Part shown: piece after piece, positions 12,062-19,391 of the stretch | How the letters are laid out: each line of letters opens with the position of its first letter | Numbering within the stretch: the stretch's first letter is position 1 | Source: 13-2-20CM-68-14 sp035640035 | Lineage (GTDB): Bacteria > Actinomycetota > Thermoleophilia > Gaiellales > Gaiellaceae | Assembly: GCA_035640035.1 (NCBI GenBank) | Contig: DASQWX010000095.1 | Location: 1-20,926 of the forward strand | DNA: 20,926 nucleotides | Reading direction: 5' to 3' | Notes under the pieces: generated by a model | What the model saw: only the letters and a program-made list of their open reading frames with translations | Databases searched by the model: none | What the model was told of the DNA's origin: nothing | Made by a program: the position numbers and the translations under genes

Positions 12062-13303
12062 GTGGACTTCGAGCTCACCGACGAACAGAAGCTCATCCAG
12101 GACACGGTACGAACCTTCGTGGACGAGCGCGTCTTGCCGAACGCGATCGACAACGACATCGCGCACCGGCTCGACATGTCGGTGATCGAGGGGATGGCGG
12201 AGCTTGGCCTGCTCGGGATCGTGATCCCGGAGGAATACGGAGGGGCCGACCTCGACTTCGTTGCCGAGGCGCTCTCGTGCGAAGAAATCGAGCGAGGCGA
12301 GGCCGCCTTCAGGACGCTGATCTCGGTTCACGTCGGGCTCAACTCGCTCTCACTGCTTCGCTACGCGACCGAGGAGCAAAAGCAGCGCTGGCTCACACCG
12401 CAGGCCCGAGGCGAGAAGATTGCGTGCTTCGGGCTCACGGAGCCCGCCGCCGGCTCGGACGTCGCCGCGATGAAGACGACCGCCCGCCGTGAAGGCGACG
12501 TCTACGTGCTCAACGGCTCGAAGAACTGGATCTCGTACGCAACCGTCGCCGACCACGCGCTCGTCTTCGCCAAGACCGACCCTGCGGCCAAGCACAAGGG
12601 AATCTCGGCGTTCGTGCTCGAGAAGGGGATGCCCGGCTTCAGCGCCGCGGACACGGAGCACAAGCTCGGCGTGTGGGCCGGCTCGACCGGTGAGCTCTTC
12701 TTCCAGAACGTCGAGGTCCCGGCCGAGAACCTGATCGGCGAGGAGGGCCAGGGATTCGAGATCGCGATGTACGGACTCGACCAGGGCCGGTTCACCGTCG
12801 CGGCGGGGGCCTGCGGGGTGATCCGCGCCTGTCTCGAGCGCTCGGTCGAGTATGCCCGCGAGCGTGAGACGTTCGGGCAGCCCATCGGCAAGTACCAGTT
12901 CGTCCAGGACATGGTCGCCGAGATGGTGCTCGGCTACGAGACCTCCAAGCTGCTCGTCATGCAGGCCGCCTGGATGAAGAACGAGGGCAGGCGCAATACA
13001 CGGGAGACGTCGCTTGCGAAGTGGCATGCGACGGAGTCGGCCTTCAGGGCGGCGCACCTCGCGATCCAGGTTCACGGCGCCTACGGCTACTCGGCGGAGT
13101 ATGGGATCGAGCGCTACTTCCGGAACGCGCGCGCCCCGATCATCTACGAGGGGACGACCCAGATCCACAAGCTGATGCAGGCAGACCACGCGCTCGGCTA
13201 CCGAGCGCTGAACGGCCGCGACGGAGACATCTCGCCGCTCTGCTCGTGGGCGCCGGCGCTCGCCGGAGTTCACCGCGAGCGTCCGATCGCGACCGGCGCC
13301 TAG
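12062..13303 (+). CDS. Acyl-CoA dehydrogenase, second copy
   Basis: A 413-residue FAD enzyme of the acyl-CoA dehydrogenase family, clearly diverged from the copy at 7425-8600. Seen motifs are MDFELTDEQKLIQDTVRTF, FGLTEPAAGSDVAAMKTTA, YVLNGSKNWISYA, ETFGQPIGKYQFVQDMVAEM and VHGAYGYSAEYGIERYFRN. The catalytic base is Glu363 in IIYEGTTQIHK. The C-terminal 35 residues after HALGYR extend beyond the usual family end. GTG 12062 gives the canonical MDF start. The gene converges on the MFS transporter, with the two stop codons interlocked in a CTAG. The substrate is unknown; the motifs do not settle between butyryl-, isovaleryl- or other acyl-CoA. Confidence 0.92.
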   Translation: MDFELTDEQKLIQDTVRTFVDERVLPNAIDNDIAHRLDMSVIEGMAELGLLGIVIPEEYGGADLDFVAEALSCEEIERGEAAFRTLISVHVGLNSLSLLRYATEEQKQRWLTPQARGEKIACFGLTEPAAGSDVAAMKTTARREGDVYVLNGSKNWISYATVADHALVFAKTDPAAKHKGISAFVLEKGMPGFSAADTEHKLGVWAGSTGELFFQNVEVPAENLIGEEGQGFEIAMYGLDQGRFTVAAGACGVIRACLERSVEYARERETFGQPIGKYQFVQDMVAEMVLGYETSKLLVMQAAWMKNEGRRNTRETSLAKWHATESAFRAAHLAIQVHGAYGYSAEYGIERYFRNARAPIIYEGTTQIHKLMQADHALGYRALNGRDGDISPLCSWAPALAGVHRERPIATGA

Positions 13304-14604
13304 ACCGGTCCGACCTCGGCCTGGAGCGGCGGCGGCACTTCGCCCCTCCTGTCGGCCTCGGCTTCCGCGTGGATCAGCCGGACGAGCAGCGGAATCGCGC
13401 CGAGGATCGGCAGCGCGCACACCGGCCAGAGAATCTGGTAGCCGCTGGTCGCGTCGAGGTGTGGGCGCGCAAGGTCGATCGCGACACCCGCGACTGGCGC
13501 CCCGACCAGGAGGCCGATCCCCTTCGTCGTGGTCGCCAAGCCTGAGACAGCGCCCCGGTGCTGCGCCGGGACGATCTTGTAGAGGAGACCCCACGCAAGC
13601 GTCATCACCGTCCCCCCTGCGATCGCCACCGGGACGATCAGCCCGAAGTACCAGGTGTGCCATTGCTCGGCGAGACCGCCGACGAGCAGGCCGGTCCCGT
13701 AGACGAAAGAGGCGAAGAAGATCACTCTCGCGAGGCCGAAGCGGTCGCCGAGCCGGCCGGCGAGGACAGCCGCGATCACGTAACCGACGGCGACGGCCGC
13801 GAGGATCTCTCCGGAAACCGTCTTCGACTCCTGCAGCCCGTCGATGACGTAGAGGATCACAAAGCTCCTGGCTGCCGCGAATGTCCCCTCCCACGCCGAG
13901 TTCGCGAGCAGGAAGCGCCGGACGTCGCCCTCTTGCCAGAAGATGAACCAACTCCGCTTGATGTACGCCCAGAACCCCTCGAAGACGCGGCCGTGGCCGC
14001 CGTCCTCGCGGACGAGAAGGACGGTGAGCCCGCAGGCGGCCGTCGTGATGAGCGCTGCCGTCAGGAACGGCGCCGGCATCCAGACCTTCAACAGGAAGTT
14101 GCCGCCGACCATCGCGATGCCGAGCGCGATTCCTCGGAGGACATGCTGGACGCCCTGCGCCCGGCCGAACGCCGACGGCGGCACGACGTCCGGGTAGAGG
14201 CCGCGATACGGCGGCTCGTAAAGGTAGTAGGCGAAGTAGAACGCGAGCACCAGCAGCGCGGTCGTCCAGAGGTTCGGCATGAACGGGATCAGCAGCAGGC
14301 AGAACGCCATCGGGCCGAGGCCGACGAGCATGAACGGGCGCCGCCGGCCGAGCGGCGTGTGGAACCCGTCGCTCCACGGCCCGATGACCGGGGAGAGCGT
14401 CAGCGCGAAGAATCCCTCGGCGCCGATGACGAGGCCGATCAGGGAGCCGGACGTCGTGAACGTGTGCAGGAGCGGCGGCAGCGCCACCGAGATCGTCGTG
14501 ATCGAGAAGGCGAGCCCGAACGCACCGAAGCCGAGCGTCCACAGCAGCCGCCGCTGAACCGGCGGTAGCGTGGCCAGCTCGCGCGAAGCCGTCTCTGTCG
14601 CCAT
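13300..14604 (-). CDS. MFS transporter, GPH/sucrose-transporter-like
   Basis: The 434-residue inner membrane protein has about 12 hydrophobic segments in two halves. The loop between segments 2 and 3 reads SPVIGPWSDGFHTPLGRRRP, matching the motif of glycoside-pentoside-hexuronide and SLC45/sucrose symporters rather than drug exporters. LYEPPYRGLYPDVVP in segment 4-5 region fits as well. A second-half copy of motif A is LAGRLGDRFGLARVIF. Its ATG overlaps the stop of the upstream TetR gene (ATGA), so the regulator and transporter are translationally coupled and the TetR protein probably controls this carrier. The substrate is not known; a sugar or glycoside is the best guess. Confidence 0.88.
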   Translation of the reverse strand: MATETASRELATLPPVQRRLLWTLGFGAFGLAFSITTISVALPPLLHTFTTSGSLIGLVIGAEGFFALTLSPVIGPWSDGFHTPLGRRRPFMLVGLGPMAFCLLLIPFMPNLWTTALLVLAFYFAYYLYEPPYRGLYPDVVPPSAFGRAQGVQHVLRGIALGIAMVGGNFLLKVWMPAPFLTAALITTAACGLTVLLVREDGGHGRVFEGFWAYIKRSWFIFWQEGDVRRFLLANSAWEGTFAAARSFVILYVIDGLQESKTVSGEILAAVAVGYVIAAVLAGRLGDRFGLARVIFFASFVYGTGLLVGGLAEQWHTWYFGLIVPVAIAGGTVMTLAWGLLYKIVPAQHRGAVSGLATTTKGIGLLVGAPVAGVAIDLARPHLDATSGYQILWPVCALPILGAIPLLVRLIHAEAEADRRGEVPPPLQAEVGPV

Positions 14605-15221
14605 CAGGCGGGGGCCGCCGCGCGGTCGCCGGCGAGTCCGCCGGTCACGATCTCCACGACCGCCTGCTCGGCGCGCGTGACGTCCTCTTCCCTGTCGGGC
14701 AGCTGGCCGAAGGCCCAGCCCGTGAGGATCTCCTCGAGAGCGCCGTACCAGATCGTGGCGGTCAGCCGGGGATCGACGTCCGAACGAAACTCGCCCATCG
14801 ACTGGCCCCGCTCGACGATCCGCTGGAGCGCCTGGTAGGCGAGGTCGATCTCATAAGTCTCATGCTGGAGCTGTGAGCTTCGGGTGACTTCGCGCACGAG
14901 CACCCGGACGAGGTCGGGATCTCGCTTCCACGTGCGCAAGACGATCTGCGTCACCTTACGCACCTGGTCGGGCGCGGACTCGTCGAGCTGCTCGACCGAT
15001 TTGATCGTCTCGAGCATCGCGCCCCAGGTCTGTTTGAAGATCGCCTCGAGAAGCGCCTCTTTCGATCCGTAGTAGTGGTAGACGAGCCCGTAGGCGACGC
15101 CGGCTTGCTTGGCGATGTCGCTGACCCTGCAAGCGTGGTAGCCCTTGCGCGCGAAGGCACCGACTGCCGCCTGCAAGATCTGTCGGCGCCGCTGCTCCTG
15201 GATCTTCGAGCCCTCGCCCAC
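14604..15221 (-). CDS. TetR family transcriptional regulator
   Basis: A 205-residue dimeric repressor is predicted. The DNA-binding helix-turn-helix is IQEQRRRQILQAAVGAFARK followed by GYHACRVSDIAKQAGVAYGL and VYHYYGSKEALLEAIF (about 5-60). The ligand-binding C-terminal domain resembles FadR/YsiA-type regulators of fatty acid metabolism (TWKRDPDLVRVLVREVTRSS, IWYGALEEILTGWAFGQLP), an inference from motif style. GTG 15221 is chosen because an upstream ATG (15305) would lie inside the preceding SPFH gene. TACACT lies 9 nt upstream of the GTG. The gene is coupled to the MFS transporter downstream. The palindrome at 8603-8618 is not found in its own promoter, so a direct link to it is not supported. 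Confidence 0.9.
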   Translation of the reverse strand: MGEGSKIQEQRRRQILQAAVGAFARKGYHACRVSDIAKQAGVAYGLVYHYYGSKEALLEAIFKQTWGAMLETIKSVEQLDESAPDQVRKVTQIVLRTWKRDPDLVRVLVREVTRSSQLQHETYEIDLAYQALQRIVERGQSMGEFRSDVDPRLTATIWYGALEEILTGWAFGQLPDREEDVTRAEQAVVEIVTGGLAGDRAAAPA

Positions 15222-15236
15222 CGCCCGCGGAGTGTA
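15222..15236 (-). promoter_or_regulatory. Possible -10 element of the TetR gene
   Basis: TACACT (15236-15231 on the minus strand) fits TANNNT and lies 9 nt before GTG 15221, giving at most a few bases of leader. A small hairpin (GCGGG 15253-15257, CCCGC 15262-15266) separates it from the SPFH gene. Confidence 0.35.
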
Positions 15237-15273
15237 GGAGAGGCGTCTGATTGCGGGCAAACCCGCGCTGCTT

Positions 15274-16158
15274 CTACTTTTCGTTCGAATCGCCGGCGGC
15301 ACCAAGGGCCCCGCCCAGCCGTCCGAGCGCCTGGGCGAACTCGCTGGGGATGATCCAGACCTTGTTCGCCTCTCCCTGGGCGATCTGTGGCAGTACCTGG
15401 AGGTACTGGTAGGCGAGGAGCTGGGGGTCCGGCCTACCCTCGTGGATCGCCTGAAAGACGGTGTCGATCGCCCTCGCCTGGCCCTCTGCCTGCAGCATGA
15501 CCGCCTGCTTCTGACCTTCGGCGCGGAGAATCGCGCTTTGCTTCTCCCCCTCCGCGGTCAAGATCTGTGACTGCTTGACGCCCTCCGCGGTCAGGATGGC
15601 CGCACGCTTGTCGCGGTCGGCGCGCATTTGCTTCTCCATCGACTCTTTGACCGACGCCGGTGGATCGATCGCTTTGAGCTCGACCCGGTTGACGCGGATC
15701 CCCCACTTCCCCGTCGCCTCGTCGAGCACGCCGCGAAGCTGATTGTTGATCTGGTCGCGCGAGGTGAGCGTCTCCTCGAGATCGAGGCCGCCGATCACGT
15801 TCCGGAGCGTCGTCACCGTCAGCTGCTCGATCGCCTGGATGTAGTTGGCAACTTCATAGGTCGCCGCCTTCGGCTCCGTGACCTGGAAGTAGATGACCGT
15901 GTCGATGCTGACGACGAGGTTGTCCTCCGTGATGACGGGCTGCGGCGGGAACGAGACCACCTGTTCGCGGAGGTCGATCATCTCGCGGATCCGGTCGATG
16001 AACGGCACGACGATCGTGAGGCCCGCGTTGAGAGTGCGCGAGTAGCGCCCCAGCCGCTCGACGACGCCGGCGCGCGCCTGCGGGACGATCCTGACCGTGC
16101 GCGCGAGCGTGATCAGGACGAAGGCCGCGACGATCAGAACCACGATCAAGGTCACCAT
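15274..16158 (-). CDS. SPFH/stomatin-like membrane protein (QmcA-type)
   Basis: The 294-residue protein starts with one membrane anchor (VTLIVVLIVAAFVLITLA), followed by the SPFH (band 7) domain (about 25-190: VPQARAGVVERLGRYSRTLN, TEDNLVVSIDTVIYFQV, LTSRDQINNQLRGVLDEATG, WGIRVNRVELKAIDPP). A long coiled coil follows, with repeated AEGxKQ units (ILTAEGVKQSQILTAEGEKQ). Such proteins oligomerise into membrane microdomain scaffolds and are often linked to membrane protein quality control. It lies 9 bp after an NfeD-like gene, the classic partner. A GGGGGTT ribosome binding site precedes the ATG. Function beyond scaffolding is inference. Confidence 0.92.
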   Translation of the reverse strand: MVTLIVVLIVAAFVLITLARTVRIVPQARAGVVERLGRYSRTLNAGLTIVVPFIDRIREMIDLREQVVSFPPQPVITEDNLVVSIDTVIYFQVTEPKAATYEVANYIQAIEQLTVTTLRNVIGGLDLEETLTSRDQINNQLRGVLDEATGKWGIRVNRVELKAIDPPASVKESMEKQMRADRDKRAAILTAEGVKQSQILTAEGEKQSAILRAEGQKQAVMLQAEGQARAIDTVFQAIHEGRPDPQLLAYQYLQVLPQIAQGEANKVWIIPSEFAQALGRLGGALGAAGDSNEK

Positions 16159-16167
16159 GGGAACCCC

Positions 16168-16596
16168 CTATTTGAACACGAGCGCCGTGGCGCCCTCGAT
16201 CTTCGCAATTTCGACCCGTGATCCCGCCTCGAGCGTCTGCTCGTCGAAGAACGCCCGCGCCGACCACTCTTCCCCGCCGATCCTGACGCGGCCGCCGTTC
16301 GCATCGACCTGCTGCAGAACGAGTGCCTTCTTGCCGACCAACGCCGCGGTGCCTGTCCGTGTCAAGGCAGGCATGTGGACGTGGCTCCTGGCGATTGGTC
16401 GGAGAAACGCAAGCGACGCCACGGACACGGCGATGAAAACGATCAGCTGAAGGACGATCCCGGCGCCGACGCCGGCCGTGATCGCCGCGCCGACCGCAGC
16501 GAGGGCTACGGGGCCGAGGAAGAACATGCCGGGCGTCAGAAGCTCCCCGATCGCGAGCAGGACCGCCGCGATCAACCAGAGAACCAGACCGGTCAT
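16168..16596 (-). CDS. NfeD-like protein (short form)
   Basis: This 142-residue protein has two or three hydrophobic segments (LVLWLIAAVLLAIGELLTPG, FFLGPVALAAVGAAITAGV, and VLQLIVFIAVSVASLAFL), then a C-terminal soluble OB-fold domain (about 82-142) with GTAALVGKKALVLQQV and GRVRIGGEEWSARAF. It is the short NfeD type without a protease domain. The gene directly precedes the SPFH gene with a 9-bp gap, the standard NfeD-SPFH operon. It likely works with the SPFH protein at the membrane. The 25-bp gap to the upstream HAD gene means all three may share a transcript. Confidence 0.9.
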   Translation of the reverse strand: MTGLVLWLIAAVLLAIGELLTPGMFFLGPVALAAVGAAITAGVGAGIVLQLIVFIAVSVASLAFLRPIARSHVHMPALTRTGTAALVGKKALVLQQVDANGGRVRIGGEEWSARAFFDEQTLEAGSRVEIAKIEGATALVFK

Positions 16597-16621
16597 AGTC
16601 GAATTCTGACCTAGGACGACG

Positions 16622-17305
16622 TCACCGGGCCGCGAGCCCGAGCGCGGCGGGCAACGCGCGGAGGTCCGTCAACTTGTCCTCGATCTCGGGATACCGGTTG
16701 TCCCGGTCGAGCAGCACGGCCTGCATGCCGACGGCCTTCGCTCCTTCGACGTCGTCCTCGATCGAGTCCCCGACCATGACGGCGGACTCGGCCTCGACGC
16801 CCAGCCCGTCGAGCGCCGCCTGGAAGATCGTCGGATGCGGTTTCGTCTTTCCATGCGCGCCCGAGCTGACGGCCGCGTCGACGTCGAGCCCGTGATGTCT
16901 CACGAACTCCTCGAGGTCGCGTCCTGTGTTCGAGACGAGGCCGAGCTTCAGCCCGCGCCCCCGGAGATCCGCGAGCACGGGTAGGACGTCCTCGAAGATC
17001 TGGAAGTTGTCGGCGTGCTCCCACGCACGCGTCATCTCGACGGCGCATTCATAGGCGCGGTCCGAGTTGCCGCCCATGCCTCGAACGATCTGCTCCGTGA
17101 ACAGGACCCAGACCTCTTCGTCATGGTCGAGCTCGGGGTGACGCTGGAGCGTGTCGACCGCGTGCGTGCGAGCCTCTCGGTATCGGCCAGGGTCGAGCTC
17201 CAGCCCGAACCTCCGCCCGAGTCGCTGGTAGCCCTCCGGGCCGAGATCGGGGCCCGGCTTGGCGATCGTGAAGTCGACGTCGAAGAGAACAGCCTGAAGC
17301 GCCAT
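16622..17305 (-). CDS. HAD-like hydrolase
   Basis: A 227-residue cytosolic phosphatase-like enzyme. The four HAD motifs are visible: nucleophile Asp9 and acid Asp11 in LFDVDFTIAKPG, Ser in LVSNTG, Lys in HGKTKPHP, and the metal-binding acids in GDSIEDDVEGA. A helical cap of about 100 residues follows motif I, as in the haloacid dehalogenase/phosphoglycolate phosphatase group. ATG 17305 starts directly at motif I, as usual; an in-frame ATG further upstream (17389) lies in the divergent MFS gene. AAGG abuts the ATG, too close for a normal ribosome site. The substrate is not predictable. Confidence 0.88.
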   Translation of the reverse strand: MALQAVLFDVDFTIAKPGPDLGPEGYQRLGRRFGLELDPGRYREARTHAVDTLQRHPELDHDEEVWVLFTEQIVRGMGGNSDRAYECAVEMTRAWEHADNFQIFEDVLPVLADLRGRGLKLGLVSNTGRDLEEFVRHHGLDVDAAVSSGAHGKTKPHPTIFQAALDGLGVEAESAVMVGDSIEDDVEGAKAVGMQAVLLDRDNRYPEIEDKLTDLRALPAALGLAAR

Positions 17306-17355
17306 CCTTCTGCTTGTAGCACCCGGCGACCGCGTTGGCCACGAGCGGCAGTGGA

Positions 17356-17367
17356 TAGGTTTGAGCC
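17356..17367 (+). promoter_or_regulatory. -10 element of the MFS gene, leaderless type
   Basis: TAGGTT (17356-17361) is followed by TGAGCC and GTG 17368, nearly the same as the deoD and second acyl-CoA dehydrogenase starts. Confidence 0.5.
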
Positions 17368-18594
17368 GTGGAGGCGATTTCCCAGCCACGGCGCGCGCGT
17401 GCCTTCGAGGCGCTTCGGCATCGCGATTTTCGCCTTCTCTTCACCGGTCAATCGGTCTCGCTCGTGGGCGACGCCGCCTTCCTGACGGCCCTAGGTTGGA
17501 AGACGTTCACGCTCGCGGGTGCCGGCAAGATCGGGCTCGTTCTCTCCGTTCAGGGCGCCGGCCTGCTCGCGACGCTCCTGATCGGCGGCGCGCTCGCCGA
17601 CCGGTACGAGCGCCGACGAATGATGATCGTCTCCGACGTCTGGCGGTTCGTCGCCGTCGGAACGCTCGCGGGACTCGATGCAAGCGGACACCTCGGCCTG
17701 CCGTCCCTCGTCGTCCTCGCGGGGATCGCCGGCCTCGGCGACGGTCTCTTCTACCCGGCGGTCGGCGGCATCATCCCGCTCGTCGTCGACGCCGCCCATC
17801 TCCCGTCCGCAAACTCGCTGATGGGCGTCGCGCGCTGGGGCGGCTTCGTGGTCGGGCCCGCGCTGGCCGGCTTCCTCTACCACGGCGCCGGCTCGTCGTG
17901 GGTCTTCGGCATCGACGCACTCTCGTTCCTGCTCTCGGGCGCGCTGATGCTGCTCGCGCGCCCTCGCGCGATCGAGCCGGAGCCGAGCGAGGGGACGCTC
18001 CACGAGATCCGGGAAGGGGCGCGCTACGTCGCGCGAATTCCCTGGCTCTGGGTGACGATCACGCTCTTCGCACTCATCCTGATGCTGCAGCTGGCTCCGC
18101 AGCAGGTGCTGCTCCCGAAGCTGGTCAAGGATCATTTCGGCCGCGGAGTCGGCGCTTACGCCGCGCTCTCGGCGATGGTCGGCGTCGGCACCGTCTGCGG
18201 AACGCTCGCGTTCGGCCACCTTCAACCCCGACGCCGGCGCGGCGTTCTCTCGTACTGGCTCTGGTTGATCAACAGCCTCGCGATCGCGGGGATGGGGCTG
18301 GCGCCGTGGTACGTGCTCGCGGGAGCACTCGCGCTGCTGCGAGGCTTCTGCATCGGCTTCGGCGTCGCGGTCTGGGAGACGATGCTGCAAGAGATGGTCC
18401 CTGCGCGCTTGCTCGGGCGTGTCGTCAGCCTCGACTTCTTCGGCAGCTTCGGCCTGATGCCGATCGGCCTCGCGGTGTGGGGCGCGATCGCAGGCGTGGG
18501 GCCGCCCGGGCCGATGATCGCGGCCGGCGCGCTCGTCTCGGCAGGCATGATCACGGTCGTGCTGACTCGGCCATGGCTACGAGCCGTCGACTGA
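17368..18594 (+). CDS. MFS transporter, MFS_3/efflux-like
   Basis: This 408-residue inner membrane protein has about 11-12 hydrophobic segments. The N-terminus FEALRHRDFRLLFTGQSVSL and motif A, GGALADRYERRRMMIVSD, match the MFS_3 group that includes enterobactin exporter-like and macrolide efflux-like proteins. A second-half loop is LQPRRRRGVLSYW. The group mostly exports small molecules, so efflux is more likely than uptake, but no substrate can be named. GTG 17368 is supported by the upstream hexamer. The 3' end overlaps the CoA-binding protein gene by 22 bp, so the two are probably translated from one message. Confidence 0.88.
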   Translation: MEAISQPRRARAFEALRHRDFRLLFTGQSVSLVGDAAFLTALGWKTFTLAGAGKIGLVLSVQGAGLLATLLIGGALADRYERRRMMIVSDVWRFVAVGTLAGLDASGHLGLPSLVVLAGIAGLGDGLFYPAVGGIIPLVVDAAHLPSANSLMGVARWGGFVVGPALAGFLYHGAGSSWVFGIDALSFLLSGALMLLARPRAIEPEPSEGTLHEIREGARYVARIPWLWVTITLFALILMLQLAPQQVLLPKLVKDHFGRGVGAYAALSAMVGVGTVCGTLAFGHLQPRRRRGVLSYWLWLINSLAIAGMGLAPWYVLAGALALLRGFCIGFGVAVWETMLQEMVPARLLGRVVSLDFFGSFGLMPIGLAVWGAIAGVGPPGPMIAAGALVSAGMITVVLTRPWLRAVD

Positions 18595-18992
18595 TCCGGT
18601 CTCCGGAGCAAATCCTGCGGGAGGCGAAGACGATCGCCGTCGTCGGCGCCTCGCCGAAGCCCGATCGACCGAGTCACGGTGTCATGCGCTACCTGCTCCG
18701 GGAGGGCTACGACGTCATTCCGGTCCGGCCCCGGGACTGTGACGAGGTGCTCGGAATCCCGTGCATCGCAACGCTGGCGGACATCCACAGGCCGATCGAC
18801 CTCGTCGACGTCTTCCGGCGTCCCGAGTTCACGCCCGAGGTCGCGCGCGAGGCGGTTGCGGTCGGCGCGGGAGCGCTCTGGCTCCAATCGGGGATTGTCT
18901 CCCCGGAGGCGCGAGCAATCGCCGAGGCCGGCGGGCTCGACTACGTCGAGGACGCCTGCACGAAGGTCGTCCATGCAAGCTTCGTCGCATGA
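18573..18992 (+). CDS. CoA-binding domain protein (YccU-like)
   Basis: The 139-residue protein is a single Rossmann-type CoA_binding domain. The nucleotide loop is IAVVGASPKPDRPSHGVMRY (about 20-39), followed by GYDVIPVRP and the later strands LVDVFRRPEFTPEV and ALWLQSGIVSPEARAIAEAG. These small proteins bind CoA or acyl-CoA, but their cellular role is unclear; some are related to the succinyl-CoA synthetase alpha domain. ATG 18573 starts inside the end of the MFS gene in another frame. The stop overlaps the next start as ATGA. Chain overlap on both sides suggests tight coupling, though a functional link with the transporter is not shown. Confidence 0.88.
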   Translation: MATSRRLIRSPEQILREAKTIAVVGASPKPDRPSHGVMRYLLREGYDVIPVRPRDCDEVLGIPCIATLADIHRPIDLVDVFRRPEFTPEVAREAVAVGAGALWLQSGIVSPEARAIAEAGGLDYVEDACTKVVHASFVA

Positions 18993-19159
18993 GCCCGATC
19001 TACTGGAAACCGCGCTACGCGACGAGAGGCCAGCGTCACCGCGCCTGGGTCAAGCAGCAAGCACGGCGCGAGGCCGCGCTTCGACAGCAGCAGGCACAAC
19101 CGCTTCGTTCGCGCCTGACGGCGTGGATCCGGCGGAAAAGCGCTCAGCCGCTTCGCTAG
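18989..19159 (+). CDS. Small basic protein, 56 residues, unknown function
   Basis: The frame begins with the ATG of an ATGA overlap with the CoA-binding gene and encodes a very basic, helical-looking peptide. The N-terminus is MSPIYWKPRYATRGQRHRAW, followed by Lys/Arg/Gln-rich sequence with many alanines. There is no membrane segment, signal peptide or metal motif. The coupled start and the patterned aromatic-basic N-terminus favour a real gene, but a chance frame is possible in this GC-rich DNA. Binding to RNA or DNA would suit the charge. The tRNA-Pro gene follows 12 bp downstream. Confidence 0.5.
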   Translation: MSPIYWKPRYATRGQRHRAWVKQQARREAALRQQQAQPLRSRLTAWIRRKSAQPLR

Positions 19160-19162
19160 TCT
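19157..19162 (+). promoter_or_regulatory. Possible -10 element for tRNA-Pro
   Basis: TAGTCT fits TANNNT, overlaps the stop codon of the 56-residue protein gene, and lies 9 nt before the tRNA. No clear -35 is seen. Readthrough from upstream could also supply the tRNA. Confidence 0.3.
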
Positions 19163-19171
19163 TTCCTGCCT

Positions 19172-19245
19172 CGGGGTGTGGCGCAGCCTGGTAGCGCGCT
19201 CCGTTCGGGTCGGAGAGGTCCCCAGTTCAAATCTGGGCACCCCGA
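19172..19245 (+). tRNA. tRNA-Pro, anticodon CGG
   Basis: The cloverleaf is complete. The acceptor pairs CGGGGTG with CACCCCG, with discriminator A at 19245. The D-arm is GCGC...GCGC. The anticodon stem CTCCG/CGGAG encloses the loop TTCGGGT with anticodon CGG at 19206-19208, reading CCG. The T-arm is CCCAG, TTCAAAT, CTGGG. CCA is not encoded. A perfect terminator hairpin follows. Confidence 0.96.
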
Positions 19246-19249
19246 TAGG

Positions 19250-19276
19250 CATGGGGGAAACCATGTTTCCCCCATG
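19250..19276 (+). terminator. Intrinsic-type terminator after tRNA-Pro
   Basis: CATGGGGGAAAC (19250-19261) and GTTTCCCCCATG (19265-19276) form a perfect 12-bp stem with a CAT loop, 4 nt after the tRNA. The following sequence has interrupted T's (CCTTCTTCTT). Bases 19277-19391 hold no gene that I can see. Confidence 0.7.
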
Positions 19277-19391
19277 AGCCCCCTTCTTCTTGCCGCTCCA
19301 TCGCAACCGAGTCCGGGCCTCCGCCGGAGTGAATCCGGCTGCGGCCGCACAGGGGCCACTATCCGACTCTCTTCATGCCGCGGCGGCGTGA

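Noticed and set aside
10331..12331. A 666-codon minus-strand frame over the ligase-like gene
   Set aside because: It is in a different frame from the clear membrane protein, is low-complexity Arg/Gly/Ala, and has no recognisable domain.
12350..14542. A 730-codon open frame on the minus strand spanning the second acyl-CoA dehydrogenase and the MFS transporter
   Set aside because: It is antisense to one gene and out of frame with another, has Arg/Pro/Ala-rich composition without any family motif, and arises from high G+C content.
15222..15305. An earlier ATG start (15305) for the TetR gene
   Set aside because: It would run through the end of the SPFH gene and add 28 residues before the conserved DNA-binding region.
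19172..19276. tRNA-Pro and the palindrome after it as a phage attachment site
   Set aside because: There is no integrase, no second copy of the tRNA 3' end and no foreign-looking island nearby; the palindrome fits a terminator.
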